Assembly (NCBI RefSeq): GCF_021147775.1 | Contig: NZ_JAGTPK010000020.1 | Coordinates: forward strand, 1 to 64,000 | Length of the DNA: 64,000 nt | Direction of reading: 5' to 3' | Origin: Pseudomonas californiensis | GTDB taxonomy: Bacteria; Pseudomonadota; Gammaproteobacteria; Pseudomonadales; Pseudomonadaceae | Part shown: positions 1 through 8,294 of the stretch, in pieces | Layout of the letters: each line of letters begins with the position of its first letter | Numbering within the stretch: position 1 is the first letter of the stretch | Translations under genes and position numbers: made by a program | The notes under the pieces: model-generated | What the model was told of the DNA's origin: nothing | Database searches by the model: none | What the model saw: only the letters and a program-made list of their open reading frames with translations

Positions 1-7
1 GCATTGC

Positions 8-51
8 AGGCTCGTATTGGTGTTGTGTGAGAACTCCAACAATACGGGCCT
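8..51. repeat. Inverted repeat at ICE left side of ssb
   Basis: A 12-bp stem (8-19 with 40-51, one wobble pair) encloses a 20-base loop downstream of the ssb gene. No T-tract follows on either strand, so a rho-independent terminator is not well supported. It could be a transcript-end hairpin or a protein-binding site. Apart from this hairpin I see no gene in bases 1-186. Confidence 0.3.
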
Positions 52-186
52 GTTCTCATTGAGATCAATGGATTACGTCGAAACGGGAACAGACCCTAGG
101 GCCATGAGCTGGTGAAGAACGACGCTGAGCAGCTTCATTTCCACCAGCAGCCTCACGCAGAAGGCGCGATTTTTCACACCGGTCAT

Positions 187-648
187 CTACACGGGAATAT
201 CGTCGTCGAAATCCGGTGGTGCGTCGTCGTTGTTGTTCTGCGCCCGCTGGGGCTGATGCGTCCGGGCCGCTTGCTGAGGGTGAGACTGTGCAATTTGTAC
301 CGCTTCGATCCGGGCAGGCAGGATGCCCACACGAGAGGCCTGTACCTTCAACGCCGAAAAGTCTTCTCCATCTTTGGTCCAGGTATCCATGACCGCCCGG
401 CCTTGTATCAGCACCCGCATACCTTTCTGATAAACGTTGGCATAGTGCTCTGCGTCTTTATGCCAAAACTCGACGTTGGCCCAGAATCCTCCGCGGTCCT
501 CATAGCCTGTGCCATCGCTTTTCGGAATTGAGTTGTCGAAGTAGACGTTCAATCGTAGCAAGCGACGTGGATCCTTGTTGCCATTGGCAAACTCCTTGAA
601 TTCTGGAGCAGAGCCGATGTTGCCTTCCCAATCTACTGATGTGCCCAT
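187..648 (-). CDS. ssb: Single-stranded DNA-binding protein of the ICE
   Basis: A 153-aa SSB-like protein: an N-terminal OB-fold type region (residues about 1-105, with VEFWHKDAE and VLIQGRAV), then a Gln/Asn-rich linker and an acidic tail ending DFDDDIPV. It probably coats ssDNA during transfer and replication of the element. The start at 648 is preferred over an upstream in-frame start at 681 because GAGG lies about 8 bases before it. The tail ends in Val where most bacterial SSBs end in Phe, the residue that docks partner proteins. It is the last gene seen of a leftward ICE cluster, 10 bp after the Rha-type gene. Confidence 0.8.
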   Translation of the reverse strand: MGTSVDWEGNIGSAPEFKEFANGNKDPRRLLRLNVYFDNSIPKSDGTGYEDRGGFWANVEFWHKDAEHYANVYQKGMRVLIQGRAVMDTWTKDGEDFSALKVQASRVGILPARIEAVQIAQSHPQQAARTHQPQRAQNNNDDAPPDFDDDIPV

Positions 649-658
649 GGTGTATCCC

Positions 659-1492
659 TCAGTGTGTGAATTTTGGAGCAAATGGTGTGCGTGCTGCGTG
701 ACTGGCGACGTAGCCGAGCAACTCGCGGGCCTGGCGTGAGGTGTCGGCGAGCTTGCCGGTCATGTGGTTTTTGAAGGCGTCGCTGGCCAGTGCCTCGACC
801 CCCTTGTCGTACAACGCGTTGAACATCAGTTCAGCGTCGTGTGCGGAGCGCAGAAGACCGTAGAGCAAATCCTTGGCGATGGAAGAACCCGCGACATTGG
901 GCAGGTTCACGGCGGCAGACCCCTCGCCGATGATTTGACCCTGGACGAAGATCAACGCCAGCTTGACCTGTTCAGCGGTGGCTTGATCCAGCGACTGGAT
1001 ATCGAGGTAGGTCTGGACCACCTGCTCGCTATTGGGCCGAGGAGGACGACCTTGCGATTGGCCGCGCATGAGTTCGAGTGTCTTGAGGGCGAAAGCGAGC
1101 ACCGCTTTGTTGTCGACTTCCACGGGCTGGGCTTTGAGGGCCAGCTCCATCTGATTGAAGGCGTTGATGTAGGCCTCCTTCCAGCGTGCAGCTTCCTTGC
1201 CGGTGAACCCCATGCACAGAAAAGTAAAGCCATCGCGGGTAATGCGGAATGCTGGGTCTTTACGCGTTCTACCCATACCTAGATCAACGTCAATTTGTAT
1301 CGGCTCAAAATTGAGCTTATGGAAAGAGTCCGTACACTCAAGGCCTTTGATGGCCTTGATGACATTCTTGTGCAGCTTCCCAAAGTGCGATGCGATATCG
1401 ACGCTGGTCGTCATGGGCTGGCCCTTGACCAGTTCGATGCTGACCTCGGAAGTCGCGTTAGCGTCGGAAGAAGTGACGATTGATTCAGTCAT
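659..1492 (-). CDS. Rha-family phage/ICE regulatory protein
   Basis: A 277-aa protein. Residues about 18-115 (VKGQPMTTSVDIASHFGKLHKNV, then FRITRDGFTFLCMGFTG) match the Rha phage regulatory domain, a winged-helix-like domain first known from lambdoid phages. The C-terminal 160 residues are not recognised. The role in the element is unknown; a regulator of replication or transfer genes is an inference from the domain. It lies between a DUF3158-type gene (5 bp gap) and ssb (10 bp gap), so it is probably co-transcribed with them. Confidence 0.7.
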   Translation of the reverse strand: MTESIVTSSDANATSEVSIELVKGQPMTTSVDIASHFGKLHKNVIKAIKGLECTDSFHKLNFEPIQIDVDLGMGRTRKDPAFRITRDGFTFLCMGFTGKEAARWKEAYINAFNQMELALKAQPVEVDNKAVLAFALKTLELMRGQSQGRPPRPNSEQVVQTYLDIQSLDQATAEQVKLALIFVQGQIIGEGSAAVNLPNVAGSSIAKDLLYGLLRSAHDAELMFNALYDKGVEALASDAFKNHMTGKLADTSRQARELLGYVASHAARTPFAPKFTH

Positions 1493-1497
1493 TGCAA

Positions 1498-2061
1498 TTA
1501 CTCCTGAGAGACATTGGCGACGCGGGATTGGTTGATCTGTTGCAGCCGTTCTGCGTAAACGGCATCAGCCTGGGCCATCTTCTCGGCACACTCGGCAGCC
1601 TGACGGCCGATGCTATGGACCAGACTGATCTGCATGTTCAAAGCGACGCGCTGCTGTTCCATGGCGTGCAGATCCTGGAGCAGTGATTCGGGTGTTCTGG
1701 GATCGGTCAGTAAGCTGGACCAGACATTGACGCCCATCTGCCGAGTGCCCATCTCCTGCCAGCGAAGAAAAACGGTGCCGGCGCTTGTGCGTTGCCGAAC
1801 CATCCGAACCGGTAGAAGGGTGTAGGGATGTCTGTTCGCCTGGGCCAGCACTTGATCTTCGGCCAGCGCGTTCAAATCTTCTTCAAGGGAACGGCACAGC
1901 TCGGTCAACTGGAGCATCCCCCCCTTACCTTTAAAAGGTTTTAAAAGGCCTTTTAGGAAGGGCGCGTGTTGCAGGGTGCTGAAAGCATCCTGTTGCAGAG
2001 GCTGAAAGGCACCCTGTTGCAGTTTTTTCCCGTTAGCCGCCTGCTGTTTCACGCCGCTCAC
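1498..2061 (-). CDS. DUF3158-type ICE protein
   Basis: A 187-aa protein that resembles the DUF3158 family found almost only in PAPI-1/PFGI-1-like elements. The N-terminal 50 residues are rich in Gln and Lys, and the rest is predicted helical. No catalytic motif is visible and the function is unknown. Its start overlaps the stop of the PFL_4669-type gene by 4 bases (ATGA), so the two are translationally coupled. The family call rests on protein pattern and gene order. Confidence 0.6.
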   Translation of the reverse strand: MSGVKQQAANGKKLQQGAFQPLQQDAFSTLQHAPFLKGLLKPFKGKGGMLQLTELCRSLEEDLNALAEDQVLAQANRHPYTLLPVRMVRQRTSAGTVFLRWQEMGTRQMGVNVWSSLLTDPRTPESLLQDLHAMEQQRVALNMQISLVHSIGRQAAECAEKMAQADAVYAERLQQINQSRVANVSQE

Positions 2062-2837
2062 TCTTCGGACTCTGAACCAGGCTGTTCGTGGTCAGGCTGG
2101 CCCAGTGTCATTGCCTCGTCGAAACTGTCTTCACGGTCGTCTACGTCCGCTGGGCTGTTTGATGCGGTGGCCAGAGCTGGAGCAAACTTGGAACGTCGGA
2201 CGCCCTCCAGGATGTCTTGGGGGATTTCGCCAAACGGCGCATACATTTCGCGCGCTTGCTCGGCGCGTGCGTTCTTGGCTGCAAAGTCTCCCCGGCTAGC
2301 GCCCGAGAATTTGTAACGCTGACTCAGGCCGAACAGGCGTCTCAGGATCGCAGCACCTTCATCCAGCCACTGGCCCTTGGCATTGTTGTCGATCAGGCCG
2401 ACGTGGCTGGCCAGCAGGATGCGGCGCACCAGTTCGTCGTAAGCGGTCAGCAGATACACCGCCTTGAAGGCCAAAGGCGTCGACAGGTATAACGGGAGTG
2501 TCACGGGCTGCACGGACAGGTTCTCGCCAATGGACAACATGGCGGGCAGCGCAGCCATGACTTCATCCAGCCTGTTATCGATGTCCTTCATTTCCTGTTC
2601 GGCGGTGTCGATCTTTTCTTCTATAAGAAGGAGGAACCAGTCCGAATAAGGATCGTCCTGTTCGCAGCCACGTTTGATGCGATTGAGGATGTTGGCAAAG
2701 CCACTCAGGCCGATCATCCCGGGCTTGCCTTCGGTGCGTTGACGACCAAACCAGAGCCTTGAGGCGTGGTGGGTGTGCAGGGTCAGATTGACGCTGCTTC
2801 GCAGTGAACCGAGGTTGAGCTGAAAGTTGTCAGCCAT
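2058..2837 (-). CDS. ICE protein of the PFL_4669 family
   Basis: A 259-aa protein matching the PFL_4669 family (TIGR03761), a conserved accessory gene of PFGI-1/PAPI-1-class elements. Recognisable stretches include LNLGSLRSSVNLTLHTHHAS at the N-terminus and RRLFGLSQRYKFSG near residue 165. The C-terminus is acidic (EQPGSESEE). The biochemical role is unknown. It is the first gene downstream of the 36-bp repeat array, 121 bp from its left edge. Confidence 0.7.
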   Translation of the reverse strand: MADNFQLNLGSLRSSVNLTLHTHHASRLWFGRQRTEGKPGMIGLSGFANILNRIKRGCEQDDPYSDWFLLLIEEKIDTAEQEMKDIDNRLDEVMAALPAMLSIGENLSVQPVTLPLYLSTPLAFKAVYLLTAYDELVRRILLASHVGLIDNNAKGQWLDEGAAILRRLFGLSQRYKFSGASRGDFAAKNARAEQAREMYAPFGEIPQDILEGVRRSKFAPALATASNSPADVDDREDSFDEAMTLGQPDHEQPGSESEE

Positions 2838-3498
2838 GCTGAGCGCTTCCTTTATATGAGCGGATTGATGGAGAGAGGCAAGATTGCCCGCGCGTGCTGG
2901 CTCTGGTCAGTAACAAACCGTTTCTTGGTCGATTGGGGTTTCTCAATATCCGTGTTTGAAGTGATTCCCGGGGCATCACCCTGATGGGGGCTCGAAGTGA
3001 TGCCCGGGGCATCACCCGGATCGGTGCGTGAAGTGATGCCCGGGTCACCACCTGGATCGGCGTTCGAAGTGATGCCCGGGGCATCACCCAGATCGGTGCG
3101 TGAAGTGATGCCCGGGTCACCACCTGGATCGGCGTTCGAAGTGATGCCCGGGGCATCACCCTGGTCGGTGCTCGAAGTGATGCCCGGGGCATCACCCAGA
3201 TCGGTGCGTGAAGTGATGCCCGGGGCATCACCCTGGTCGGTGCGTGAAGTGATGCCCGGGGCATCACCTGGATCGGCGTTCGAAGTGATTCCCGGGTCAT
3301 CACCCAGATAGGCGTTCGAAGTGATGCCCGGGGCATCACCCTGGTCGGTGCTCGAAGTGATGCCCGGGGCATCACCCTGCTCGGTGCGTGAAGTGATGCC
3401 CGGGTCATCACCTGGATCGGCGTTCGAAGTGATTCCCGGGGAATCACCCAGCTCCAGATGTGGCGGGGCGTCCCCAACGGAGCAATCATCAAGCATTT
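2838..3498. other. Non-coding origin-like interval between ICE genes
   Basis: This 661-bp gap between the replication gene and the PFL_4669-type gene holds the 36-bp repeat array (2958-3461) and about 120 bp of unique sequence on its left. Long open frames cross it on both strands, but 36 is a multiple of three, so a 36-bp tandem repeat stays open in any frame whose single unit lacks a stop. I therefore treat the interval as non-coding. Confidence 0.6.
2958..3461. repeat. 14 x 36-bp tandem repeats with palindromes (candidate oriV)
   Basis: Fourteen consecutive 36-bp units all begin GAAGTGAT. Most contain the 19-bp perfect palindrome GTGATGCCCGGGGCATCAC; others have a variant with GGGTCA(C/T)CAC on the right arm. 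The remainder of each unit alternates between a few related spacer versions. Arrays of short direct repeats next to a replication gene are typical iterons. pKLC102, a relative, is known to have an origin with longer (57-bp) direct repeats. Origin function here is inferred from the repeats and from the adjacent STY4528-type gene. Confidence 0.75.
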
Positions 3499-4860
3499 TC
3501 AACCCCGAGTCCTCGGTCGAACCATCTGCTTGATGCTCAACATGGCATCGCGTCCGGTTGCCAGTGACGACGCATCTCGTTCTCGAGTCGAAGCCCTCAT
3601 GACAGGGGGATGGGGAGCTTGAGTGGAAGCGGGTGGCTGGGCGATCGGTGACCTTGAGTGACTGGCGGCCACCTGTGGCTGCTGGGTGGCCGCTGAGGGA
3701 GCCTGCCATTGGGCATTGAATTCACCACTCAGGGCTTTCTGCGTGCAGCTCAACAGGTAGCCAAACGGGTTCTTCACCGATCCGCTCTTGCACCGATGTT
3801 GCCACTGATCAAGCAGCGGTGTTCGCAACCTAGGTTCTACGCGCTGCAAGGCGATCATGGCCTTGTCACGTTGATCCTGTGTGAACCGCTCAAACCCGGA
3901 GGGCAGATCCTGCGCACTTTCCTGAGCTTCGCGCGGTACAAAGCTTTTACATACAGATGTATTTGTATTGGTATACGTACTATATGAGTTCGGAATCCGA
4001 ACCAAGCCGAAAGAGGCCGAATTCAGACTGAGTTCGGAATCCGAACCCGGTGTTTTTAAATTCGCTCCCGGGCTTTTTTTACTGAGTTCGGAATCCGAAC
4101 TCAGTGAATCTGACTCGTCTGAGCCCTTGGTTCGGATTCCGAACTCAGTGCCATCCTGTGCGTGTTCGATGGCTTGCGGTGCGTCATGCCATCCCTGCTG
4201 CTGCCATCTCTGCTCGATGACTTCGAGTCGTGAAGGCATCGTGCCTGTTGCCGCTGCAAACTCTTTGAACGCATGGTCTGCAACGACTCTGACGGCTTTG
4301 TTGGCATGTTCAAGCGCCTGGCCGACGAGTTGCATATAGTGGTGATCGATTTCCATCGCCTCGGCACACCCCACCGGTTCATCGTGCAGGATGTAGACGT
4401 TGCCTTGCACCCGACCGCTGACCGAGTCACGTACCCGTTGTCCAAGGCTGAGCCAGCGCGTCAGTCTCAGGACGGTCAACGCCTTGGCCACGGTTTCTTT
4501 GGAGGCCGATTTACCTGGCGACGAACCGAGGTAGGGACGTAGCTTTTCATAGCTCGGAAAAGCCGTGACGCCATCACCGTTGATCAGCAGCCTGAAGACT
4601 TGCCAGACATTGCGCTCGAGCGGTGAGAGACGATCATCGAGCAGCAGGCCACGGGGCACCGTTTCGTGCGGATTGCCACTGAAGACGACGCCTGCATACG
4701 GTTCGTCGCGCACTGATTCAGTGTCACTGGGTGTGGAACCTGAGCCAGCATTCTGCTGTTGAGCCAATTTCATCTGCTGGAGCAGCAAGTGGTTTTGCAG
4801 TGTTCCAGCCGCAGCATTGATGGCGACTGCCAGGGGAGGGCGCCGGTTCATCTTCGTCAC
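3499..4860 (-). CDS. STY4528-type pathogenicity-island replication protein
   Basis: A 453-aa protein. The segment from about residue 75 (LSPLERNVWQVFRLL, then FPSYEKLRPYLG and SKETVAKALTVLRLTRW) looks like a helix-turn-helix DNA-binding domain. Family members are annotated as STY4528-type replication proteins of genomic islands. The middle region (about 240-300) is Ser/Asp-rich, low in complexity, and encoded by the spaced palindromes at 3988-4144. The C-terminus is Gln/Pro-rich. It likely acts as the initiator for the adjacent repeat array. It overlaps the DUF2857-type gene by 4 bases. Confidence 0.65.
   Translation of the reverse strand: MTKMNRRPPLAVAINAAAGTLQNHLLLQQMKLAQQQNAGSGSTPSDTESVRDEPYAGVVFSGNPHETVPRGLLLDDRLSPLERNVWQVFRLLINGDGVTAFPSYEKLRPYLGSSPGKSASKETVAKALTVLRLTRWLSLGQRVRDSVSGRVQGNVYILHDEPVGCAEAMEIDHHYMQLVGQALEHANKAVRVVADHAFKEFAAATGTMPSRLEVIEQRWQQQGWHDAPQAIEHAQDGTEFGIRTKGSDESDSLSSDSELSKKSPGANLKTPGSDSELSLNSASFGLVRIPNSYSTYTNTNTSVCKSFVPREAQESAQDLPSGFERFTQDQRDKAMIALQRVEPRLRTPLLDQWQHRCKSGSVKNPFGYLLSCTQKALSGEFNAQWQAPSAATQQPQVAASHSRSPIAQPPASTQAPHPPVMRASTRERDASSLATGRDAMLSIKQMVRPRTRG
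3988..4144. repeat. Four 15-bp palindromes spaced 44/54/44 bp
   Basis: Sites at 3988-4002, 4032-4046, 4086-4100 and 4130-4144 each read GTTCGGA(A/T)TCCGAAC: two 7-bp arms around one central base. The third extends to a 25-bp palindrome (4081-4105). Start-to-start spacing is 44, 54 and 44 bp. They lie inside the replication gene and encode its Ser/Asp-rich segment. Regular spacing and sequence conservation in a low-complexity coding stretch suggest protein-binding sites, for example for the replication protein or ParB. Confidence 0.65.
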
Positions 4861-5600
4861 ATCCGTTCGCCTTCTACCTTGCCAGCGGCGCTTTCTTCCA
4901 GGCCACGTTCGGGAGCCCTGCCTTTCGGGTTGGCTTTGGTCAGTCGTCGGGATTCGCTCATCAGAACGAGGCTGGCGGATTTACGGTTTTTCCCCGGGGG
5001 GTAGAGGTCCTGAGTCAGCCATTGCTGAATCTTGTTCCACACCAGGCCCAGCGTAATCGGTTCGGGCGAGTGACTATCCTGCTCTTCAGCCGGAATGTTG
5101 ATTTCTTCTGTCAGTAACATGGCAACGTCGAGCAAGGCGACGCCGTCGGTGTAATCGACGTTGAGATCAGCCATCAACTGGACGAACCGGTGCCATAACG
5201 GCGTGTCATCGGGCAGATCGCGAAAGCGTCCGGGCTTGCCAGGTACGCCGACCAGAACTCGCTGCAGAGAGACTTCTTGCGGCGACATGCCGAAGAACTG
5301 CTGAAGCATCGGTGTGGTGGCACCCAGACGAAGCGCGCGCTGCACGATGCGGATCTCTTCGTCGGTCCGCTCTTTGTTGGAGAGCAGGCGCTTGACCATG
5401 TCTGGATCAATCGCCACCTGGCACCAGATGACGTTGGAGTTCAACAGCACACTCTGAGAGGAAGGCTGCTGGAGCAGTACCAGAATTTCCGGGTCCAGGC
5501 CCATGTCGATGCAGCGCTTCACCTCACCGTTGCGCAGGTGATGCAGAATCTGGGCGACCATGGCTTCATTCAGTGGATTATGTCGTTTTGACATGTTCAA
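4857..5600 (-). CDS. DUF2857-type ICE protein
   Basis: A 247-aa protein resembling the DUF2857 family that accompanies parB and the STY4528-type gene in this class of element. The N-terminal part (LNEAMVAQILHHLRNGEVKRC) and the segment LLSNKERTDEEIRIVQRALRLGAT look helical and FlhC-like in character. No catalytic residues stand out. The C-terminal 50 residues are basic. It lies 30 bp downstream of parB and overlaps the next gene by 4 bases. Function unknown; regulation or replication support is possible. Confidence 0.6.
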   Translation of the reverse strand: MNMSKRHNPLNEAMVAQILHHLRNGEVKRCIDMGLDPEILVLLQQPSSQSVLLNSNVIWCQVAIDPDMVKRLLSNKERTDEEIRIVQRALRLGATTPMLQQFFGMSPQEVSLQRVLVGVPGKPGRFRDLPDDTPLWHRFVQLMADLNVDYTDGVALLDVAMLLTEEINIPAEEQDSHSPEPITLGLVWNKIQQWLTQDLYPPGKNRKSASLVLMSESRRLTKANPKGRAPERGLEESAAGKVEGERM

Positions 5601-5630
5601 ACTCCTGTCGCAGAACGCCGCGATAAAACC

Positions 5631-7391
5631 TCACGAGGTGTATGGCCCATCAACGTTCATCGCTTCCAGCTCGACCAGCCGGCGGCCTAACCGGATCAGC
5701 CGGAAAAGCTTGACGATGCAGGCATCATCCAGACGGCCCACCAACACGGCCTCCCGGTCTTCATACCTGGGGCTGCCGATTAGCAACTGGCCCAGCGCTG
5801 CCGTGAATTGAAACTCCGCCACGTCCAGGGGAGCCTCGGGTGTCTGCCGGTTCAGGGCGATGGCGTAGACCCCGCTGATGGCCTGGAGCAGGGTCAGGGT
5901 GTTGTTGGCCAGTTCTGTGAGTTCCAGGTCCATCGGCGGCTCGTGACATATAAAGCCCAGACCTCCAGGTACTCGCGCCACGGTGTCGCGGTTCAGCCCG
6001 GCGGTCGTGGCGATTTCGTGAGCAAGCTGAGCGATGACCTGACGCAGTTCATCGGGCTGGTCAATGATGCGTTCGATGTACCAGACATCCGATATCGGAT
6101 GCAGTCCCCCGGCTTGCACGGGAATCGACACCAAGGCGTTGGCTTTGAAGTCCGGCAGTTCCTCGCCATCCAGCGCCGCAACCTGGCGCTTGATCTCAAA
6201 GACGCGGTCGGTAGTTGAGACCGGTGTGACGACATGGGCTTCCAGCCGCGCGATACGCTCTTCGTCAGAGAGTGGGGGCGGCAAAGGCTTGTCGGTTTTC
6301 AGGGCAGAAGCCGACGGTGCAGCCAGCGTGCTTTTTTCAGTCACCTGCGTGTCAGGTGACTGGGGCTTTGATTCCGATTGCAGCGTTTTTGGTTCCTGGT
6401 CTTCTTGGGGCCGGTGCGCATCAGATTCGGAGTCGGGTTCGGGCTGCACCTGCGGTGTTGGTGGTAATCGCAGCGGCGTTTCAATGACCGATGAACGACG
6501 TGCCATCGTCAGGTTTTCGTTGACGTTCAGCAGGACCTGCTCATACGTCCTGCCCGTACCTTCCTTCATATGGCTGATCAGTTCATCCTGAACACGTTCA
6601 CAGACGAATTCGCTGGCATCGCCATCGAACATTGACAGCACGTCCTGGAACAGCACCTCGAAGTCGGTGACGTTCGGTTTGCCTTCGGTGTGCGTCTGCC
6701 ACGTCTGAGCGGCGGCTTTACGAAGGGCCAGCAGCCGTTCGACCTGATGCTTGCCCAAACCGGAGTAGAGCGCGGCGGGGATCACTGGCAGCAGGCAACG
6801 GATGGTCTCTTGCATGCGGCTGATATGGGACTGCGATACCGGATAACCGTCCGCTTTCAGCCTCTTCGCCAGCTCTCGTTGAGATATGGGCTCGCCGGTT
6901 TCTTGCTCATAGATGGCTCGGGCATTTTCAATGCCCACGGCGCGCTCGATGAACATCAGGTTACCGCGCAGGTCGTTTTCGGCCAGGTGGCCGGTGAGGG
7001 CAATGATTTCCCCACGCTCGCCATCCCAGGGGCGGAACAGCACGCTGATCCTGTAAAAGCGCTCGTCCCCCGTTTCTTTGTACAGCTCTCGCAGAATCGA
7101 CAACCGCGTATTGCCGCCGTTGCGGATGATGAACTTCTTCTCACCCGGACGACGTGTGACCTGGGGGGGCTGATCCAGACCCCTGACCCGAATGGAGTCC
7201 TTGATCTCCTGGTACTTGATGTTGGTCACCGTGCGAGGGTTATGCTCGTACGCTGACAGCTCATCCAGGGTCAAAACCATAGGCGTGTCTGCAATGGGGT
7301 CAGGCAGGCGATCAACCGAGGGGCCAGAGCGACTAAATGAGCCCTGGAGCAACTTGCCCGTTATTTCATCGGCAGTGAGTTTGCTCGCCAT
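5631..7391 (-). CDS. parB: ParB-family partition protein (PFGI-1 type)
   Basis: A 586-aa protein with a ParB/sulfiredoxin-like N-terminal domain (about 38-140; YEHNPRT, FIIRNGGNTRLSIL) followed by a KorB-type helix-turn-helix region (ISQRELAKRLKADGYPVSQSHISRM). This matches the ParB class of PFGI-1-like elements, which is much longer than housekeeping ParB. A Pro/Glu/Ser-rich linker (about 315-380) separates the C-terminal domain. With ParA it should stabilise the excised circular form. The Arc-type gene lies 2 bp upstream, so the two are probably co-transcribed. Confidence 0.85.
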   Translation of the reverse strand: MASKLTADEITGKLLQGSFSRSGPSVDRLPDPIADTPMVLTLDELSAYEHNPRTVTNIKYQEIKDSIRVRGLDQPPQVTRRPGEKKFIIRNGGNTRLSILRELYKETGDERFYRISVLFRPWDGERGEIIALTGHLAENDLRGNLMFIERAVGIENARAIYEQETGEPISQRELAKRLKADGYPVSQSHISRMQETIRCLLPVIPAALYSGLGKHQVERLLALRKAAAQTWQTHTEGKPNVTDFEVLFQDVLSMFDGDASEFVCERVQDELISHMKEGTGRTYEQVLLNVNENLTMARRSSVIETPLRLPPTPQVQPEPDSESDAHRPQEDQEPKTLQSESKPQSPDTQVTEKSTLAAPSASALKTDKPLPPPLSDEERIARLEAHVVTPVSTTDRVFEIKRQVAALDGEELPDFKANALVSIPVQAGGLHPISDVWYIERIIDQPDELRQVIAQLAHEIATTAGLNRDTVARVPGGLGFICHEPPMDLELTELANNTLTLLQAISGVYAIALNRQTPEAPLDVAEFQFTAALGQLLIGSPRYEDREAVLVGRLDDACIVKLFRLIRLGRRLVELEAMNVDGPYTS

Positions 7392-7393
7392 GA

Positions 7394-7657
7394 TTATTGA
7401 CCCGCCTCAGAAAGTTGAACGACATTGCTCGCTGGCGTCCCGCCGTTGAGCAACACATCGATCACGGCCTTGAGCCTTGCGATCTCCTGCTCTTGCTTCA
7501 GGCTGCAGTCGATGCGGTGTACGCATTCGCTATTCATGGAGCGATGACTGGCTTTGGCTGCCATCGATAGCCGAGCTCTCATTCCCATCGGGAAACGAAC
7601 AACAAACTTTTCGTCTTTGTCGTCGTCACGGATATTCACGGTTTCGTTATTCAACAT
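7394..7657 (-). CDS. Arc/MetJ-type ribbon-helix-helix DNA-binding protein
   Basis: An 87-aa protein with an Arc-type ribbon-helix-helix domain: VVRFPMGMRARLSMAAKASHRSMNSEC at about residues 18-45, followed by a coiled C-terminal helix. The start at 7657 is chosen because GGAG sits 6 bases upstream; two ATGs at 7672 and 7669 are alternatives. The gene overlaps the end of the HicA-like gene by 11 bp and is followed after 2 bp by parB. It could be an autoregulator of the parB segment or an antitoxin for the HicA-like protein. Confidence 0.75.
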   Translation of the reverse strand: MLNNETVNIRDDDKDEKFVVRFPMGMRARLSMAAKASHRSMNSECVHRIDCSLKQEQEIARLKAVIDVLLNGGTPASNVVQLSEAGQ

Positions 7658-7892
7658 GGCGTTCTCCATCATGGCTGAGGGGGTGTGCGCGGCGCAGTTG
7701 AGCGCGAGCATTGAGGCTGGCCCTGTGGTCGCTGGGTGTGAAAGAGGTGAAGATGGGCGAACATCCACCTTTGGTGAACTTGACGTGGCCACCGTGAGTG
7801 CGATGGACCGCCCATCCCTGCGAAATGGCGAAGTCAGCCAACGCCTGCAGAGATTTTTTTGCGCCTCGAATAGATGCAGGCATATTGCTCAT
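7647..7892 (-). CDS. HicA-like small protein (possible mRNA-interferase toxin)
   Basis: An 81-aa protein with the HicA/YcfA pattern: LADFAISQGWAVHRTHGGHVKFTK, where GGHVKF supplies the expected histidine on a beta strand, then FTPSDHRASLNARAQLRRA as the last helix. HicA proteins are dsRNA-binding-fold mRNA interferases. No HicB partner is next to it; an Arc-type gene overlaps its 3' end instead. Its start overlaps the stop of the upstream unknown gene by 4 bases. Toxin activity is an inference. Confidence 0.6.
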   Translation of the reverse strand: MSNMPASIRGAKKSLQALADFAISQGWAVHRTHGGHVKFTKGGCSPIFTSFTPSDHRASLNARAQLRRAHPLSHDGERHVE

Positions 7893-8293
7893 GATCGTGC
7901 CCTCGCATGGCCGAAAGCAGCCGAGCGAAAGGGGATCTGGTAGCGGCGAGCTATGGCTTCACAACGCTTACGCGTTTGATTGAGCGACGCAGCTGCTGAA
8001 AAGAGTGATGAACCGGCAGTGCAGTGAGCTCTAAGCAAGCGTGCGAGCTCGGTATCGCTGAGCGCATTTGCTTTTTTCTGCTTCTGAGACTCAGTACCAG
8101 CCTTCAACAGGGCCGTTTTTTCAGCATTGATGATGAACGAAGGGTCATTCACACGCTGATCGGCTTCCACTCGTTGGATGGACCCTCCGCGATTGAAGTA
8201 TTCCGTAATGGCCTTCTCGATCCGCAGCCTGTCTCTCTCTCGATCTGACTGACTGGGTAGATCCTCTTCAAGAATGTTGTGGTGGCGCGCCAT
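7889..8293 (-). CDS. Unknown ICE protein
   Basis: A 134-aa basic protein with no family I recognise. The start at 8293 has a strong GGAGG about 9 bases upstream and fits tightly behind the zinc-ribbon gene, which stops at 8295; a much longer upstream frame is a shadow. The segment TEYFNRGGSIQRVEAD and the C-terminal stretch LNQTRKRCEAIARRYQIPF look helical and possibly DNA-binding. It lies in a tightly packed series with overlapping starts and stops. Confidence 0.55.
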   Translation of the reverse strand: MARHHNILEEDLPSQSDRERDRLRIEKAITEYFNRGGSIQRVEADQRVNDPSFIINAEKTALLKAGTESQKQKKANALSDTELARLLRAHCTAGSSLFSAAASLNQTRKRCEAIARRYQIPFRSAAFGHARARS

Positions 8294-8294
8294 G

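Noticed and set aside
2958..3461. CRISPR array
   Set aside because: Units are 36 bp head to tail without unique spacers; the spacer-like parts repeat, and no cas genes are present.
2830..3709. Two long minus-strand open frames across the 36-bp repeats (285 and 220 codons)
   Set aside because: 36 is a multiple of three, so the array is open in several frames at once; the encoded 12-residue repeats have no resemblance to a known protein, and one frame overlaps the replication gene by 210 bp.
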